The notes under the pieces are model-generated. The model was not told where the DNA came from, searched no databases, and saw only the letters and a list, made by a program, of their open reading frames with translations. A DNA stretch of 64,000 bases, taken from Clostridia bacterium. GTDB taxonomy: Bacteria; Bacillota; Clostridia; Oscillospirales; Acutalibacteraceae. The stretch is from assembly GCA_017399065.1 (NCBI GenBank), contig JAFQEL010000024.1:1-64000 (forward strand). Direction: 5' to 3'. Both the position numbers and the translations under genes were made by a program. The stretch's first letter is position 1. Every line of letters begins with the position of its first letter. Positions 8,900 through 17,793 of this stretch are shown here, one piece after another.

Positions 8900-9658
8900 A
8901 TGCTCAGAATTCTTCTCAGCGGCTGTAACGGTGCAATGGGAAAGGTCATCACAAACTGTGTTGCCGAACGCGACGATTGCTGCATTGTTGCAGGACTTGA
9001 TGTAAATACTGCAGAAAACGGTAAATATCCTGTATTCGGTTCACCTGAAGATATCAACATCGATGCTGATGTTATTATTGACTTTTCTCATCCGTCCGCT
9101 CTTGCAGGTGTTCTCAAATATGCGCTTTCAACCAAAACTCCTGCCGTTATTTCGACGACAGGCTTAAGTGAAGAGCAGATCAATTCACTTCACCTTGCTT
9201 CCTCACAGATTCCGATTTTCTTCAGTGCGAATATGTCTCTTGGTGTTTCACTTGTCAGTGAGCTCGTAAAAAAGGCTGCAAGTGTGCTCGGCACTAACTT
9301 TGATATTGAAATAATTGAAGCACATCACAATAAAAAGATTGATGCTCCAAGCGGTACTGCACTTATGCTTGCCGACAGTGTAAGCAAAGGCCTTGAATAT
9401 CAGCCTGTATATGAGTACAACAGACACGTAAAGCGTGAAAAGAGAACTAAGAATGAAATAGGTATTCACGCAGTACGCGGCGGCACTATTGTCGGTGAGC
9501 ACGAGGTTATTTTTGCAGGCAACGATGAGATTATTACTGTATCTCACAGTGCACGCTCCAAGTCTGTTTTCGCTGTTGGTTCAATAAACGCAGCTATTTA
9601 TCTCAGCAATAAAGAACCGGGTATGTACTCAATGAAAGAGCTTGTGGCTGAAAGCTGA
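8900..9658 (+). CDS. dapB: 4-hydroxy-tetrahydrodipicolinate reductase
   Basis: DapB reduces the DapA product with NAD(P)H. The 252-residue protein has the N-terminal dinucleotide motif SGCNGAMGK and the signature HHNKKIDAPSGTA (near residue 140) with the catalytic His pair and Lys. It follows dapA after a 67-bp gap holding a hairpin. A secreted protein gene follows 20 bp later. Confidence 0.98.
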   Translation: MLRILLSGCNGAMGKVITNCVAERDDCCIVAGLDVNTAENGKYPVFGSPEDINIDADVIIDFSHPSALAGVLKYALSTKTPAVISTTGLSEEQINSLHLASSQIPIFFSANMSLGVSLVSELVKKAASVLGTNFDIEIIEAHHNKKIDAPSGTALMLADSVSKGLEYQPVYEYNRHVKREKRTKNEIGIHAVRGGTIVGEHEVIFAGNDEIITVSHSARSKSVFAVGSINAAIYLSNKEPGMYSMKELVAES

Positions 9659-9678
9659 AAAAGAAAGGATAATTAAAT

Positions 9679-10647
9679 ATGCTTAGCAGAATTTCTTCTT
9701 TCATATTTATGCTTATTCTCTCGGTTACTTCTTTTTTTGAGATACCTTTATACGGCTATCAGTCAAAACAGCTCATAAATGACAGTAATTTTAAAAACGG
9801 ATTTTACGTTCTTTCTCAACAGGCCGAAAATAACACTTCTGTTAAGCTTGGTGAATTTGTTTATTCTGAAAATGAGTTTTCCCCTTCCTGGATGATTGCA
9901 CAGTGGAATTCGGGGCCTTGTTTATGGGCTGACAGAACAGAAAGCGGCCGTTATACAATAACTGACGGTAAAACAAAATGGGTCACTTATAATCCGGATG
10001 AAGATTCTGTATCTATGAGACTCAATGCAGCAAACGTATATGACGGTGAAGCTGCAGGAAATACCGCCTGGCCGCATCTTTTGCTTGAACAGTCCCCTAT
10101 TGTTAATTATTCAGCTTTGAATGACGGCGAAAAGGCATTTTACAGCTGTGATTCAGACAGACTTGTTATGTCTCTTGACATCAAGTTAAGCGATTTTGCT
10201 GATACAACAAATTCTGCAGGAATAAACGCAGTGCAGTATCTTGCATATTTTTATATGTCTGCTGTTGACAAAAGTAATTTTATATGGTTTGGTATTAATC
10301 TCTTTGATAACCGTGGTTATCAGGATACTTATTGGGCACCGGATACTGTCGGCGGTCTTATGATTTACAGCATTTCAACAAAGGATACTTACGGAATGAA
10401 GAGTAAATCACTTTTCAGAAACGGTAAACCGTATGTAAGCGATGATTGGGTGCATATTGAAATTGACCTTACCCCTCATATTGATAATGTTATAAAAAAG
10501 GCTAATTCCTCAGGCGTTTATTCCAAAGAATTAAGTGCCGATGATTTTTATATCAGCGGTACTAATATAGGTTTTGAAATACACGGTAATTATGATTGCA
10601 CAGTAGAAATCAAAGATTACAGCCTGACATCATATATTAAACAATAA
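9679..10647 (+). CDS. Secreted protein of unknown function
   Basis: A 322-residue protein with an N-terminal hydrophobic signal segment (residues about 5-25). The rest is rich in aromatic and polar residues (SWMIAQWNSGP, DDWVHIEIDLTPHID) and reads like a beta-sandwich, as in carbohydrate-binding or concanavalin-like domains, but no family or catalytic motif was recognised. It starts 20 bp after dapB behind AAAGGA, so it is the last gene of the asd-dap operon. A strong hairpin follows. Confidence 0.75.
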   Translation: MLSRISSFIFMLILSVTSFFEIPLYGYQSKQLINDSNFKNGFYVLSQQAENNTSVKLGEFVYSENEFSPSWMIAQWNSGPCLWADRTESGRYTITDGKTKWVTYNPDEDSVSMRLNAANVYDGEAAGNTAWPHLLLEQSPIVNYSALNDGEKAFYSCDSDRLVMSLDIKLSDFADTTNSAGINAVQYLAYFYMSAVDKSNFIWFGINLFDNRGYQDTYWAPDTVGGLMIYSISTKDTYGMKSKSLFRNGKPYVSDDWVHIEIDLTPHIDNVIKKANSSGVYSKELSADDFYISGTNIGFEIHGNYDCTVEIKDYSLTSYIKQ

Positions 10648-10650
10648 ACT

Positions 10651-10690
10651 AATTAATCTCACTTGAATAATTGTTCAAGTGAGATTAATT
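10651..10690. terminator. Bidirectional terminator
   Basis: Perfect 17-bp stem AATTAATCTCACTTGAA with a 6-nt loop, rich in T on one flank and A on the other. It lies between two convergent operons and can serve both. Confidence 0.88.
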
Positions 10691-10700
10691 TTCTATGTAT

Positions 10701-11087
10701 TCAATTTTTTATTAAACTGAAAACAAAAGTCAGTGTAAGTAATATGAAAATTAATATACCTATAAAAGTAATGTATTCAACTCCGTATAATATCGGTATT
10801 AAAGAAAGAACAGCTGTAATACCGGAAATAATTTTAAATGCTGAATTTACTGATGATTTTTTTATTAAAAATGTTACTGATAAAATTAGCAATAAGACTG
10901 TTAATATCGCAGATATAAAAGGAGCAAAATTAGCATAACCGAACGGAGTTAAACTGAAATACGAAAACGTTCTTCTCCAAGGCTCACCCTCCGGATTGGC
11001 AAAGTTCAGAACAACGCCGAATGGCAATGCTTCTAAAAAAAGAACAATTAATAAGATAACAAAATGAAATATATTTTTTGTCCTCAT
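10701..11087 (-). CDS. Small four-TM membrane protein of unknown function
   Basis: A 128-residue hydrophobic protein with four predicted TM helices (residues about 7-28, 55-77, 83-100, 105-125). A loop after helix 1 reads NPEGEPWRRT. No family was recognised. AGAAGGTG precedes the ATG, and the gene follows the serpin by 22 bp, so it is probably the last gene of the sigma-serpin operon. Confidence 0.65.
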   Translation of the reverse strand: MRTKNIFHFVILLIVLFLEALPFGVVLNFANPEGEPWRRTFSYFSLTPFGYANFAPFISAILTVLLLILSVTFLIKKSSVNSAFKIISGITAVLSLIPILYGVEYITFIGILIFILLTLTFVFSLIKN

Positions 11088-11109
11088 AAAAACACCTTCT
11101 TTTTATCAA

Positions 11110-12351
11110 TCACATATTAAGTACAGTGCCTATAAACAACGGAACAGTGTTTTCACAGTCGATTATCATATACATAAACGGTCTGTCAAGATAAATCTCT
11201 TTGGGTGCTTCAGACTCTGCCGCAGCACCGTCGGAAGCTTCAATTATAGAAACAGCCCCTGCCTTTGTCCCCTTTTCGCCTACTGAAATATAGGTTTTGT
11301 GAAGTACGTTGCTTATATAAATATTTCCGTGAGATGAAGAACCGAGTTTGCTGAAATCTGCATTATACATATCAAATGCGGATTTCATACCCATATTTTT
11401 TAAAGCTTCTGACATTTCCGTATTATTTTCAGATTCAAACTTCGGTATCGATGTGTAGACAGTTTCGGTAGTGCGGCTTGACAGAATATTAATTATCTTT
11501 TCTCCGTTAAGAGATGAAATATAATCAGAAATTTCTGTATTTTCATCCGGAAGTATAGCAACAAAAGCATATTTTCCTTCATCATAATACTTCATAAATC
11601 CTTTTGCATTTTCATCCTGCAGATAAGTGAGCTCAGTTGAATACATAAATTCAGCTTTGCTTTTTGTTCCGTCAGAGTTTGAAAATTCAGCCTCTTTAAC
11701 CTGTTGCTTTTCATAAATCTGCATCCATTCTGTCTCAAATGCAAGTCCGTTCACGAGATACATCACAGCATCAGAAGGAATTTTATCAATAATTTTCGTT
11801 ATCATTCCGTCCGTTTTATTGCTTATCCAATTATTTATATCCTTGCAGGTATTTCTGTTAAAAGGTGTCTGATAAATTGATGCACTGTAGTAATCGGCAT
11901 TTTTCTGCAAAAAGCTACTGTTTACCGTAAACCTTTCATCATCAGTAAACCATATAGAATTCGCAATATTTAACATATATTTTTCGCCTTGCGGTAAACT
12001 GTTGAGATAGCTATATAAATATAAATTGATATTTTCGATCGGAATTCCAAGCATATTTTCGATTTGTTCAAGCGTTTCTCCGTCTGCACCGTTGGCTGTT
12101 ACGGCAATTGCAAAAAGGACACTGACAGGTGAAATCAATGTGTTATTATTTGCTTTGAATAAACGTATTGAAAAATCAGTAATTTTAACAATGTAATCGT
12201 TCATTTTTTCTGTAGGAGTTACTTTGTTAGGAACAATCCCTTGCATCAGGTCAGTTGCATTTACTTTCATTGTACATCCGCTGAAATTGAAACATAGTGA
12301 GAAAAATAAAAATATACTTATAACATTGATACCGATTCTTGATTTTTTCAC
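11110..12351 (-). CDS. Lipoprotein serpin (serine protease inhibitor)
   Basis: Serpins inhibit serine (sometimes cysteine) proteases by trapping them after reactive-loop cleavage. The 413-residue protein has a lipoprotein signal with lipobox FSGC (Cys near residue 26), so it should be anchored outside the membrane. The core carries NTLISPVSVLFAIAV, ANSIWF, WISNKTDGMI, VYLVNGLAFETEW-like strands, and the hinge EKGTKAGA leading into the reactive loop, then DRPFMYMIID. The start is GTG 12351 behind GAGGAGG; a TTG 18 bases further up would sit inside that site. It is coupled to a sigma factor operon. Serpins are known from gut Clostridia such as Eubacterium siraeum; the target protease here is unknown. 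Confidence 0.92.
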   Translation of the reverse strand: MKKSRIGINVISIFLFFSLCFNFSGCTMKVNATDLMQGIVPNKVTPTEKMNDYIVKITDFSIRLFKANNNTLISPVSVLFAIAVTANGADGETLEQIENMLGIPIENINLYLYSYLNSLPQGEKYMLNIANSIWFTDDERFTVNSSFLQKNADYYSASIYQTPFNRNTCKDINNWISNKTDGMITKIIDKIPSDAVMYLVNGLAFETEWMQIYEKQQVKEAEFSNSDGTKSKAEFMYSTELTYLQDENAKGFMKYYDEGKYAFVAILPDENTEISDYISSLNGEKIINILSSRTTETVYTSIPKFESENNTEMSEALKNMGMKSAFDMYNADFSKLGSSSHGNIYISNVLHKTYISVGEKGTKAGAVSIIEASDGAAAESEAPKEIYLDRPFMYMIIDCENTVPLFIGTVLNM

Positions 12352-12365
12352 ATTATTTCCTCCTC

Positions 12366-13058
12366 TCAATCATAAAAAAACTCATATTCCGGAAGAGATT
12401 TCCATTCCTCGGTTTCAATTAAAATATTTATGATTTTTTCGCATACACTCAAGAAGTTCTGTCCCTTTAAATTTTCAGCTTCATAGCTAAAAGCGATATC
12501 CTCAGCGGTAACGGTCTTTTGAATTTTATCCGTCTTAACATATAATATCAATGTCATAGTCGGCGAGGTTTTAAGATTTTCATTCGGATTATAGTAATCC
12601 GGGTAAGAGGTGATATCAAGGTCTGAGATCAGATTGAAAATTTCTTGTTTTTGTAATTTTGTAAGATAATATTCAGTAATATATTCACCAGGATTCGTAG
12701 CATCTTTGGTTTTTACTAATTCACCTGTTTCACTGTTATATGAGCTTATGCCGTAGTTACCCCAAGTGAGTGAAAAATTAAAGCTTTCAAAAGAACCTAA
12801 CGAGTCGTTTCCGACTGATGAGAAATCACCTTTATTCGATATATCAGCACCGTCAAAATCAGGAATTTCTTCTTCGTTTTCGACCATATCACTTCCTGCA
12901 GGCATCATTGCGGGCAAAATGAATACAGACCACAAAGACACTAATATACAAAGAGGTACGCACAAAGCAATAATGCGGTTACGTCTTTTTTTACGTTGAG
13001 CTATTCTTTTTTCGCTGCGACGGAATATTTCCGCCTTACATTCATTTAACTCTCTCAT
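12366..13058 (-). CDS. Single-TM protein encoded with sigma factor, possible anti-sigma
   Basis: A 230-residue protein with a very basic cytoplasmic N-terminus (residues 1-28), one TM helix (about 29-50) and an extracellular domain of about 175 residues. Its start overlaps the sigma-factor stop as ATGA, a sign of translational coupling. That layout is typical of membrane anti-sigma factors, but the cytoplasmic part is short and no ZAS/zinc motif is visible, so it may be a different partner or an unrelated surface protein. The serpin start lies 14 bp downstream. Confidence 0.6.
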   Translation of the reverse strand: MRELNECKAEIFRRSEKRIAQRKKRRNRIIALCVPLCILVSLWSVFILPAMMPAGSDMVENEEEIPDFDGADISNKGDFSSVGNDSLGSFESFNFSLTWGNYGISSYNSETGELVKTKDATNPGEYITEYYLTKLQKQEIFNLISDLDITSYPDYYNPNENLKTSPTMTLILYVKTDKIQKTVTAEDIAFSYEAENLKGQNFLSVCEKIINILIETEEWKSLPEYEFFYD

Positions 13059-13606
13059 AATAATTGCTCACCATCCTCTCCAAGAATGATGCGAAGTTCC
13101 TTTTTGGCACGGTAAAGTAGATTATCGACCTGTTTAACTGATTTTTTCATTATTTTAGCTGTTTGAGAATATGTCATATCCTCAAAATATACCAGATGTA
13201 CCGCTACACGCATATCAATGCTGAGCTTAGAAATTGCACTGTTTAAATATTGTTTTCTTTCATCTGTAAGAATAATCTCTTCCAATTGCTTTTCTTCGAA
13301 ACCTGTATTACAGACTTCATTTAACGGAACAAATTCAATAATCTTACGATGCTTTATATAGTCAAGTGCTCTGCTTCTGCCAATCATAAACAAATAAGTT
13401 TTAAGGGTTACCTTGAAGTTATAACGGTGTTTATGTACGATGAGGTCCGAAAAGGCATCAATCGCAATATCTTCGGCAGTCTGAATGTCATGCACATAAC
13501 GGTCAATAAAAAAAACAAGACTCCGAAATAACTCGTTCATTATTTCGTCAAAGGCACTTTCATCACCATCAAGGAAACGGCGGTAGCTACTTGCACCGTT
13601 ATCCAT
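13055..13606 (-). CDS. ECF-type RNA polymerase sigma factor
   Basis: A 183-residue sigma-70 family protein with region 2 (residues about 15-85, including YVHDIQTAEDIAIDAF) and region 4 (about 125-175, a helix-turn-helix with YSQTAKIMKKSVKQVDNLLYRAKKEL). No region 1 or 3 is present, as expected for group IV. GGGAGG precedes the start. It heads a leftward four-gene operon ending in a serpin and a small membrane protein, which it may regulate. Confidence 0.93.
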   Translation of the reverse strand: MDNGASSYRRFLDGDESAFDEIMNELFRSLVFFIDRYVHDIQTAEDIAIDAFSDLIVHKHRYNFKVTLKTYLFMIGRSRALDYIKHRKIIEFVPLNEVCNTGFEEKQLEEIILTDERKQYLNSAISKLSIDMRVAVHLVYFEDMTYSQTAKIMKKSVKQVDNLLYRAKKELRIILGEDGEQLL

Positions 13607-13692
13607 ATCAATTCCTCCCGTATATTTTGAGTCACGTCTGACCCTTTCAACTATTATACGATCAAGATAGAAAATTTCCTTATAAAACCTAT

Positions 13693-13727
13693 AAAAGCCT
13701 GCATTATTGTTTATATTGCAGGCTTTT
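13693..13727 (-). terminator. Terminator of the GH51 gene
   Basis: AAAAGCCTGCA and TGCAGGCTTTT form an 11-bp stem 8 bp after the GH51 stop, with T-rich sequence on the minus-strand 3' side. Confidence 0.85.
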
Positions 13728-13734
13728 ACGTTTA

Positions 13735-16464
13735 TTATGTTTTCGAAAGCCGAATTACTGTTACAGAGTACTTCGGCACAGAATAATTAAAGCTGTTTTC
13801 AAAATATTCAAGCTCAAATTGCTCCATAAAGCAGTCTTCTTCTTCACCGAGAATGTTGTCATCATCAAGCGATTCACCTTTCACCTGATAAATTTCAGCA
13901 TTTTCTGCAATGTTATATCCTTCAATATTTATTGCAACCGTTTTATTGTACCCCGTTACATTAACTAATTTGATTATGACATCGCCGCTGTCATCGGTAC
14001 TTACAACCTGATAAAGCTCAGCTTCACTGTCCGACCCGCTTATATAATTAATATAAAGCTCATCGTCAATGTAGCATTTTACATTTCTGCCGTTTACAAC
14101 AATTTTTATATTATATTCTCTTCCTGTTTCTACAGTGAACGGTTTTGTTGTACCCGGTATTTTGTCGGTTTTCTCTCCGTTTTCCATATGCTGAAGAGTA
14201 GAAACAGTGTTGCCCCAACCTCCGATATTCCAGAAATAATTATTATCCTTGTCACCAACGGCAAACGGAATAATAAATCCTTCCTGACCGTCGAGCTTTT
14301 TAGCGGTAAGAGTATATGTGTAGTCACTCCAATCATCATTGCCGAAATATGCAACAGAGCCGTTGAGTGAATACTCCATATCTGTAGAAGCTTGCAAAAG
14401 CTTACCGTCACTTATTTTAAACTCACCGTCTGTCGGCATCTCCCAATTCCACCAGAGCGTATTGATTGCAAAATCGTCACGGCCAAGAATTTCACCGGTT
14501 ATATTATCGGTTATCTTTATATTATCGAATTCAGCAGATGTATACCAAGTACCTACGCCAACTCTGCCGCAAAGTTCTTTTTGCTCAACAAGAGCACCGT
14601 CAAGCGTAGACTTAAGCAGTTTTGTACCCTGATTTACAGAGAATATTTTTTGCATATAATAACTTATTGAACCTGTACAGAGTCTGTTATTAAACCATAT
14701 AAGATCAGGTGACCAATGAGTTGCAGTCAGATTTCCGAATAGCGGAGCATAAGCAGCCATTTTTACAATATCTCCGTTACGCTCCAGACCTGTCATATAA
14801 GCAGCTTCTGCCAGAGCAGCTTTCAAAGTATTGGATTTGGCGGCGTATTCACCGAGAAAAACATTTATACCTCCGCCGTAAATGGTATCGGTCATACTGT
14901 TTGCACTGCGGATATAATTATTTTCATCGTAATAGTCTGTATTTCTTAAAAACCATTCTGGCGTATTATAATAATGCTGATCAGTCGCACCTGCAAAATC
15001 ACTGATTGTTTTATCGGGATTGTTTTCCAACCAATCAGATGCATATTCATAGGATTTTATATAATTCTCGCTGTGAGTTGCATCAAAAGCACCTGAAGAG
15101 TAAATCAGTTCAATACCGTCATATAACTCGGGATTTTTTGATTTTGCATTATTAAAAGCTTCGAGGAAAGCACTATAGCGTTCAAAATAATCATTGCCCT
15201 CATTTTCATTACCGATACAGATATATTTCAGCACAAAAGGTTCGGGATGACCTAAGGATGCTCTTACCTTACCCCAGGTTGTATCGGCATCGCCGCGGCA
15301 AAATTCGACCAGGTCAAGCATATCCTGTATATATTGATTGAATTCGGGTGTATTCATATCAACAGGCCCCTGACCGCGCATCTGACAGAATAAACCGCAG
15401 TTAATTACAGGTACACCAACTGCACCGATATCCTCAGCAAGCTGAAAATACTCAAAAAATCCGAGTCCGTAAGTCATAAAGGACGGATACGGATCATCTG
15501 TTGCGGAAAGATTTGTCCAGAGATTTGTGCCCTGTTTTCTTGCAGCAACATCACCGTATTTTCCGTTGAAATAAAGTGGTTTTCCGTCGGTATCTACGCC
15601 TATAGAATCCTTCCAATTATACGCTGTGTTTTCGTCATAACCTTCTATAATACAACCGCCCGGAAATCTGAGAAACTTTGGCTTAAGCTCCTCAAGCATA
15701 ACGGCAAGATCGTTGCGCATACCGTTTTGTCGGTTTTTATACGTATCCTTTGGAAACAACGAAACCATATCCAAAGCAACAGTACCTTTTTCAATAAGTA
15801 CGTTGAGTGTAACGTCATTATACGAAGTTGTATCTGAAGTTAATGTAAGTTCGTATTTTCCCCAATTATCGTTTAAAGAGTTAATTTCAGCAGAAGCAAT
15901 AGTTTTCTCTCCTGCACGAATTTCAATTTTTACAGGACCTGAATATCCGTCAATTCCTTTGGCGTACACAGAAAATAAATATTCTTTGTCTTTTTCCGCC
16001 GTCATACCGTCAAGAAATCCAATATTTGCAATACCTGAAAACTGAATCGTATTGTTATTTATAACAGCATAACTTGTGTTATTAATGTTTAAATAATTTT
16101 CCGCATCTTCTTCAATTACACTTACGGTTGCATCCCCTACTGTTTTCCAGCCGTATAAATTGTCATTGACAGCACAATCGGTAAATTCAAACGAGCGATT
16201 AACAACCTTTTCGGCATACAGACCGCCGTCTGCTGCAAAATTAATATCCTCAAAAAATATTCCGAATAAGAGGTCACTAATATCGTGTATTTCTTTATCA
16301 GCTTCTATAAAAAGAGAATAATCAGCGGTATCGGAATTATAGTCTGAAACTGTGTTGGCCGTCGGTTCATCAGGTACAGAAAAAATTCCTCCGAATAAAG
16401 CGGTAAAAAATGCAGTAACTGCGGTTATAATTTTTTTGAATATTGAATTAATTTTATGTTTCAT
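13735..16464 (-). CDS. Secreted GH51 alpha-L-arabinofuranosidase
   Basis: The enzyme removes arabinofuranose side chains from arabinoxylan or arabinan. The 909-residue protein has a signal segment (residues about 10-30), an N-terminal carbohydrate-binding-like sandwich (about 140-250), the GH51 TIM barrel with the acid/base Glu in IGNENEGND (about 420) and the nucleophile Glu in FLGEYAA (about 536), and the C-terminal beta domain ending VPKYSVTVIRLSK. A LamG/DUF1080-like insertion (about residues 650-790, with FDNIKITDN and FWNIGGWGN) makes it longer than most GH51 enzymes. No dockerin or sortase motif is seen. It is monocistronic. Confidence 0.93.
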   Translation of the reverse strand: MKHKINSIFKKIITAVTAFFTALFGGIFSVPDEPTANTVSDYNSDTADYSLFIEADKEIHDISDLLFGIFFEDINFAADGGLYAEKVVNRSFEFTDCAVNDNLYGWKTVGDATVSVIEEDAENYLNINNTSYAVINNNTIQFSGIANIGFLDGMTAEKDKEYLFSVYAKGIDGYSGPVKIEIRAGEKTIASAEINSLNDNWGKYELTLTSDTTSYNDVTLNVLIEKGTVALDMVSLFPKDTYKNRQNGMRNDLAVMLEELKPKFLRFPGGCIIEGYDENTAYNWKDSIGVDTDGKPLYFNGKYGDVAARKQGTNLWTNLSATDDPYPSFMTYGLGFFEYFQLAEDIGAVGVPVINCGLFCQMRGQGPVDMNTPEFNQYIQDMLDLVEFCRGDADTTWGKVRASLGHPEPFVLKYICIGNENEGNDYFERYSAFLEAFNNAKSKNPELYDGIELIYSSGAFDATHSENYIKSYEYASDWLENNPDKTISDFAGATDQHYYNTPEWFLRNTDYYDENNYIRSANSMTDTIYGGGINVFLGEYAAKSNTLKAALAEAAYMTGLERNGDIVKMAAYAPLFGNLTATHWSPDLIWFNNRLCTGSISYYMQKIFSVNQGTKLLKSTLDGALVEQKELCGRVGVGTWYTSAEFDNIKITDNITGEILGRDDFAINTLWWNWEMPTDGEFKISDGKLLQASTDMEYSLNGSVAYFGNDDWSDYTYTLTAKKLDGQEGFIIPFAVGDKDNNYFWNIGGWGNTVSTLQHMENGEKTDKIPGTTKPFTVETGREYNIKIVVNGRNVKCYIDDELYINYISGSDSEAELYQVVSTDDSGDVIIKLVNVTGYNKTVAINIEGYNIAENAEIYQVKGESLDDDNILGEEEDCFMEQFELEYFENSFNYSVPKYSVTVIRLSKT

Positions 16465-16521
16465 ATTATCATTCCTCCGATTTACACTATAATTCTATAT
16501 TATTACGTAAAACAAGTCAAC

Positions 16522-16556
16522 AAAAAAGCGGATTTACCCAACAGTAAACCCACTTT
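16522..16556 (-). terminator. Terminator of the P-loop ATPase gene
   Basis: On the minus strand AAAGTGGGTTTAC pairs with GTAAATCCGCTTT (13 bp with two G-T pairs) and is followed by a T-run. Confidence 0.75.
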
Positions 16557-16562
16557 ATAGCA

Positions 16563-17639
16563 TTAATTAAATGTTTCGTAAATCAAATGCTCAGTTAACT
16601 CGTTGACCTTATCAAAGTCAGTTGCATTTACATAATACTTTTCAAGGTCATCGTGAACAGATTTGGCTTTAAATAGTATTGATATTGCTTCTGAATTAAG
16701 ATTTTCAGATAATTTTTTATTAAACGAAATTTTTGCTTTATGTGCTTTAAATATTGAATCATCAATAAATCTTTTGGCATTAATATTGCGGCTCGCAAAA
16801 GGTTTGAAATTATAAAATGAGTCAGAAGTAAAGAAGCCGACCCTTTCTTTTTTCAGAATAATATGACGAGGAGCACCTGCTGGATTAATCGGATTAAGAA
16901 GAGTGATAATATCAATACCGTTTGAAAGTGAAAAATTACGCATTTTATTCATTATAAAACCTGACACTGCAGAATATTCATCGGTAATTGAAATGACAAT
17001 GTCGCATAAATTTAACGCTGTATCGGCGAGGGTTATTATACCTTTCGGAGTAGTTGCATCAATAAATCTTTTAGTTTCTTTACCGTAAGAATTGTTACAG
17101 TATGCATATCGGGTAATATACCGTGTGACAAAGTTATCTGCTTTATCTTCAATAAAAGCAGATGCAAGGATTTTTATATTTTCATTCAATGTTGCATAAG
17201 CGGCTGATATATATCGTGAACTTCGTTTGTGAAGCGCTTTGTTACAATCAGTTAATGTGATAATATGTTCACCGTTTTTCTTCAGACACGACTCATCCCA
17301 ACAGTCACCCAAATTTATTATTTTTTCTGAAACTCCGGGATATGTCGGCTCGATTATATGAGGTGCCGTTCCGTCAGCTACGCTGACTTTAAGTTCGGGA
17401 ATAATAATACCGTCAAGAGAATCAGGGTCACTTGAACAATAGATTTTTTCACAGTAATATCCTTTATTATCAGCAACATCAGCCATTTTTTTCATAATGG
17501 ATGATTTGCCAGTACCCGGTCCGCCTTTTAAGATATATAAATTCCATCCGTCGTGAGGTGAGTACAGTTCATTGAACAGTGAATAAAAGCCTTTTCCGGA
17601 ATTTGATGCAAGAAAATAAGCAGCAAAAGTATTATCCAA
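16563..17639 (-). CDS. P-loop ATPase of the PRK06851 type
   Basis: A 358-residue protein with a Walker A motif GGPGTGKSS (residues about 38-46) following an aromatic N-terminus (FYSLFNELYSPHDGWNLYILKG). This opening and the later ATTPKGIITLADTALN and INPAGAPRHIILK segments resemble the PRK06851 family of uncharacterised Firmicutes ATPases. The molecular role is unknown. It is divergent from the isomerase/DtxR pair. Confidence 0.75.
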   Translation of the reverse strand: MDNTFAAYFLASNSGKGFYSLFNELYSPHDGWNLYILKGGPGTGKSSIMKKMADVADNKGYYCEKIYCSSDPDSLDGIIIPELKVSVADGTAPHIIEPTYPGVSEKIINLGDCWDESCLKKNGEHIITLTDCNKALHKRSSRYISAAYATLNENIKILASAFIEDKADNFVTRYITRYAYCNNSYGKETKRFIDATTPKGIITLADTALNLCDIVISITDEYSAVSGFIMNKMRNFSLSNGIDIITLLNPINPAGAPRHIILKKERVGFFTSDSFYNFKPFASRNINAKRFIDDSIFKAHKAKISFNKKLSENLNSEAISILFKAKSVHDDLEKYYVNATDFDKVNELTEHLIYETFN

Positions 17640-17727
17640 AATATCATCTCCGAGTATTTTTACTTCATATTATGCATCAAAAAAGCGAATGTGAAAAATG
17701 AAATAATTACAAATAATTAAAAACAGG

Positions 17728-17756
17728 TTGAAACTTTTGCAAACATAATATATTAT
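17728..17756 (+). promoter_or_regulatory. Sigma-A promoter for the isomerase-DtxR operon
   Basis: TTGAAA (17728-17733), 17-bp spacer, TATTAT (17751-17756), 37 bp before the start codon. Confidence 0.75.
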
Positions 17757-17793
17757 AAGTAAAAGAGACTGAATAATTCGGAGGTAATTATTA

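Noticed and set aside
13610-13660. GTCA-type inverted repeat upstream of the sigma factor gene as an operator or ECF promoter
   Set aside because: Only four base pairs per arm match well, and no -35/-10 pair with normal ECF spacing could be placed.
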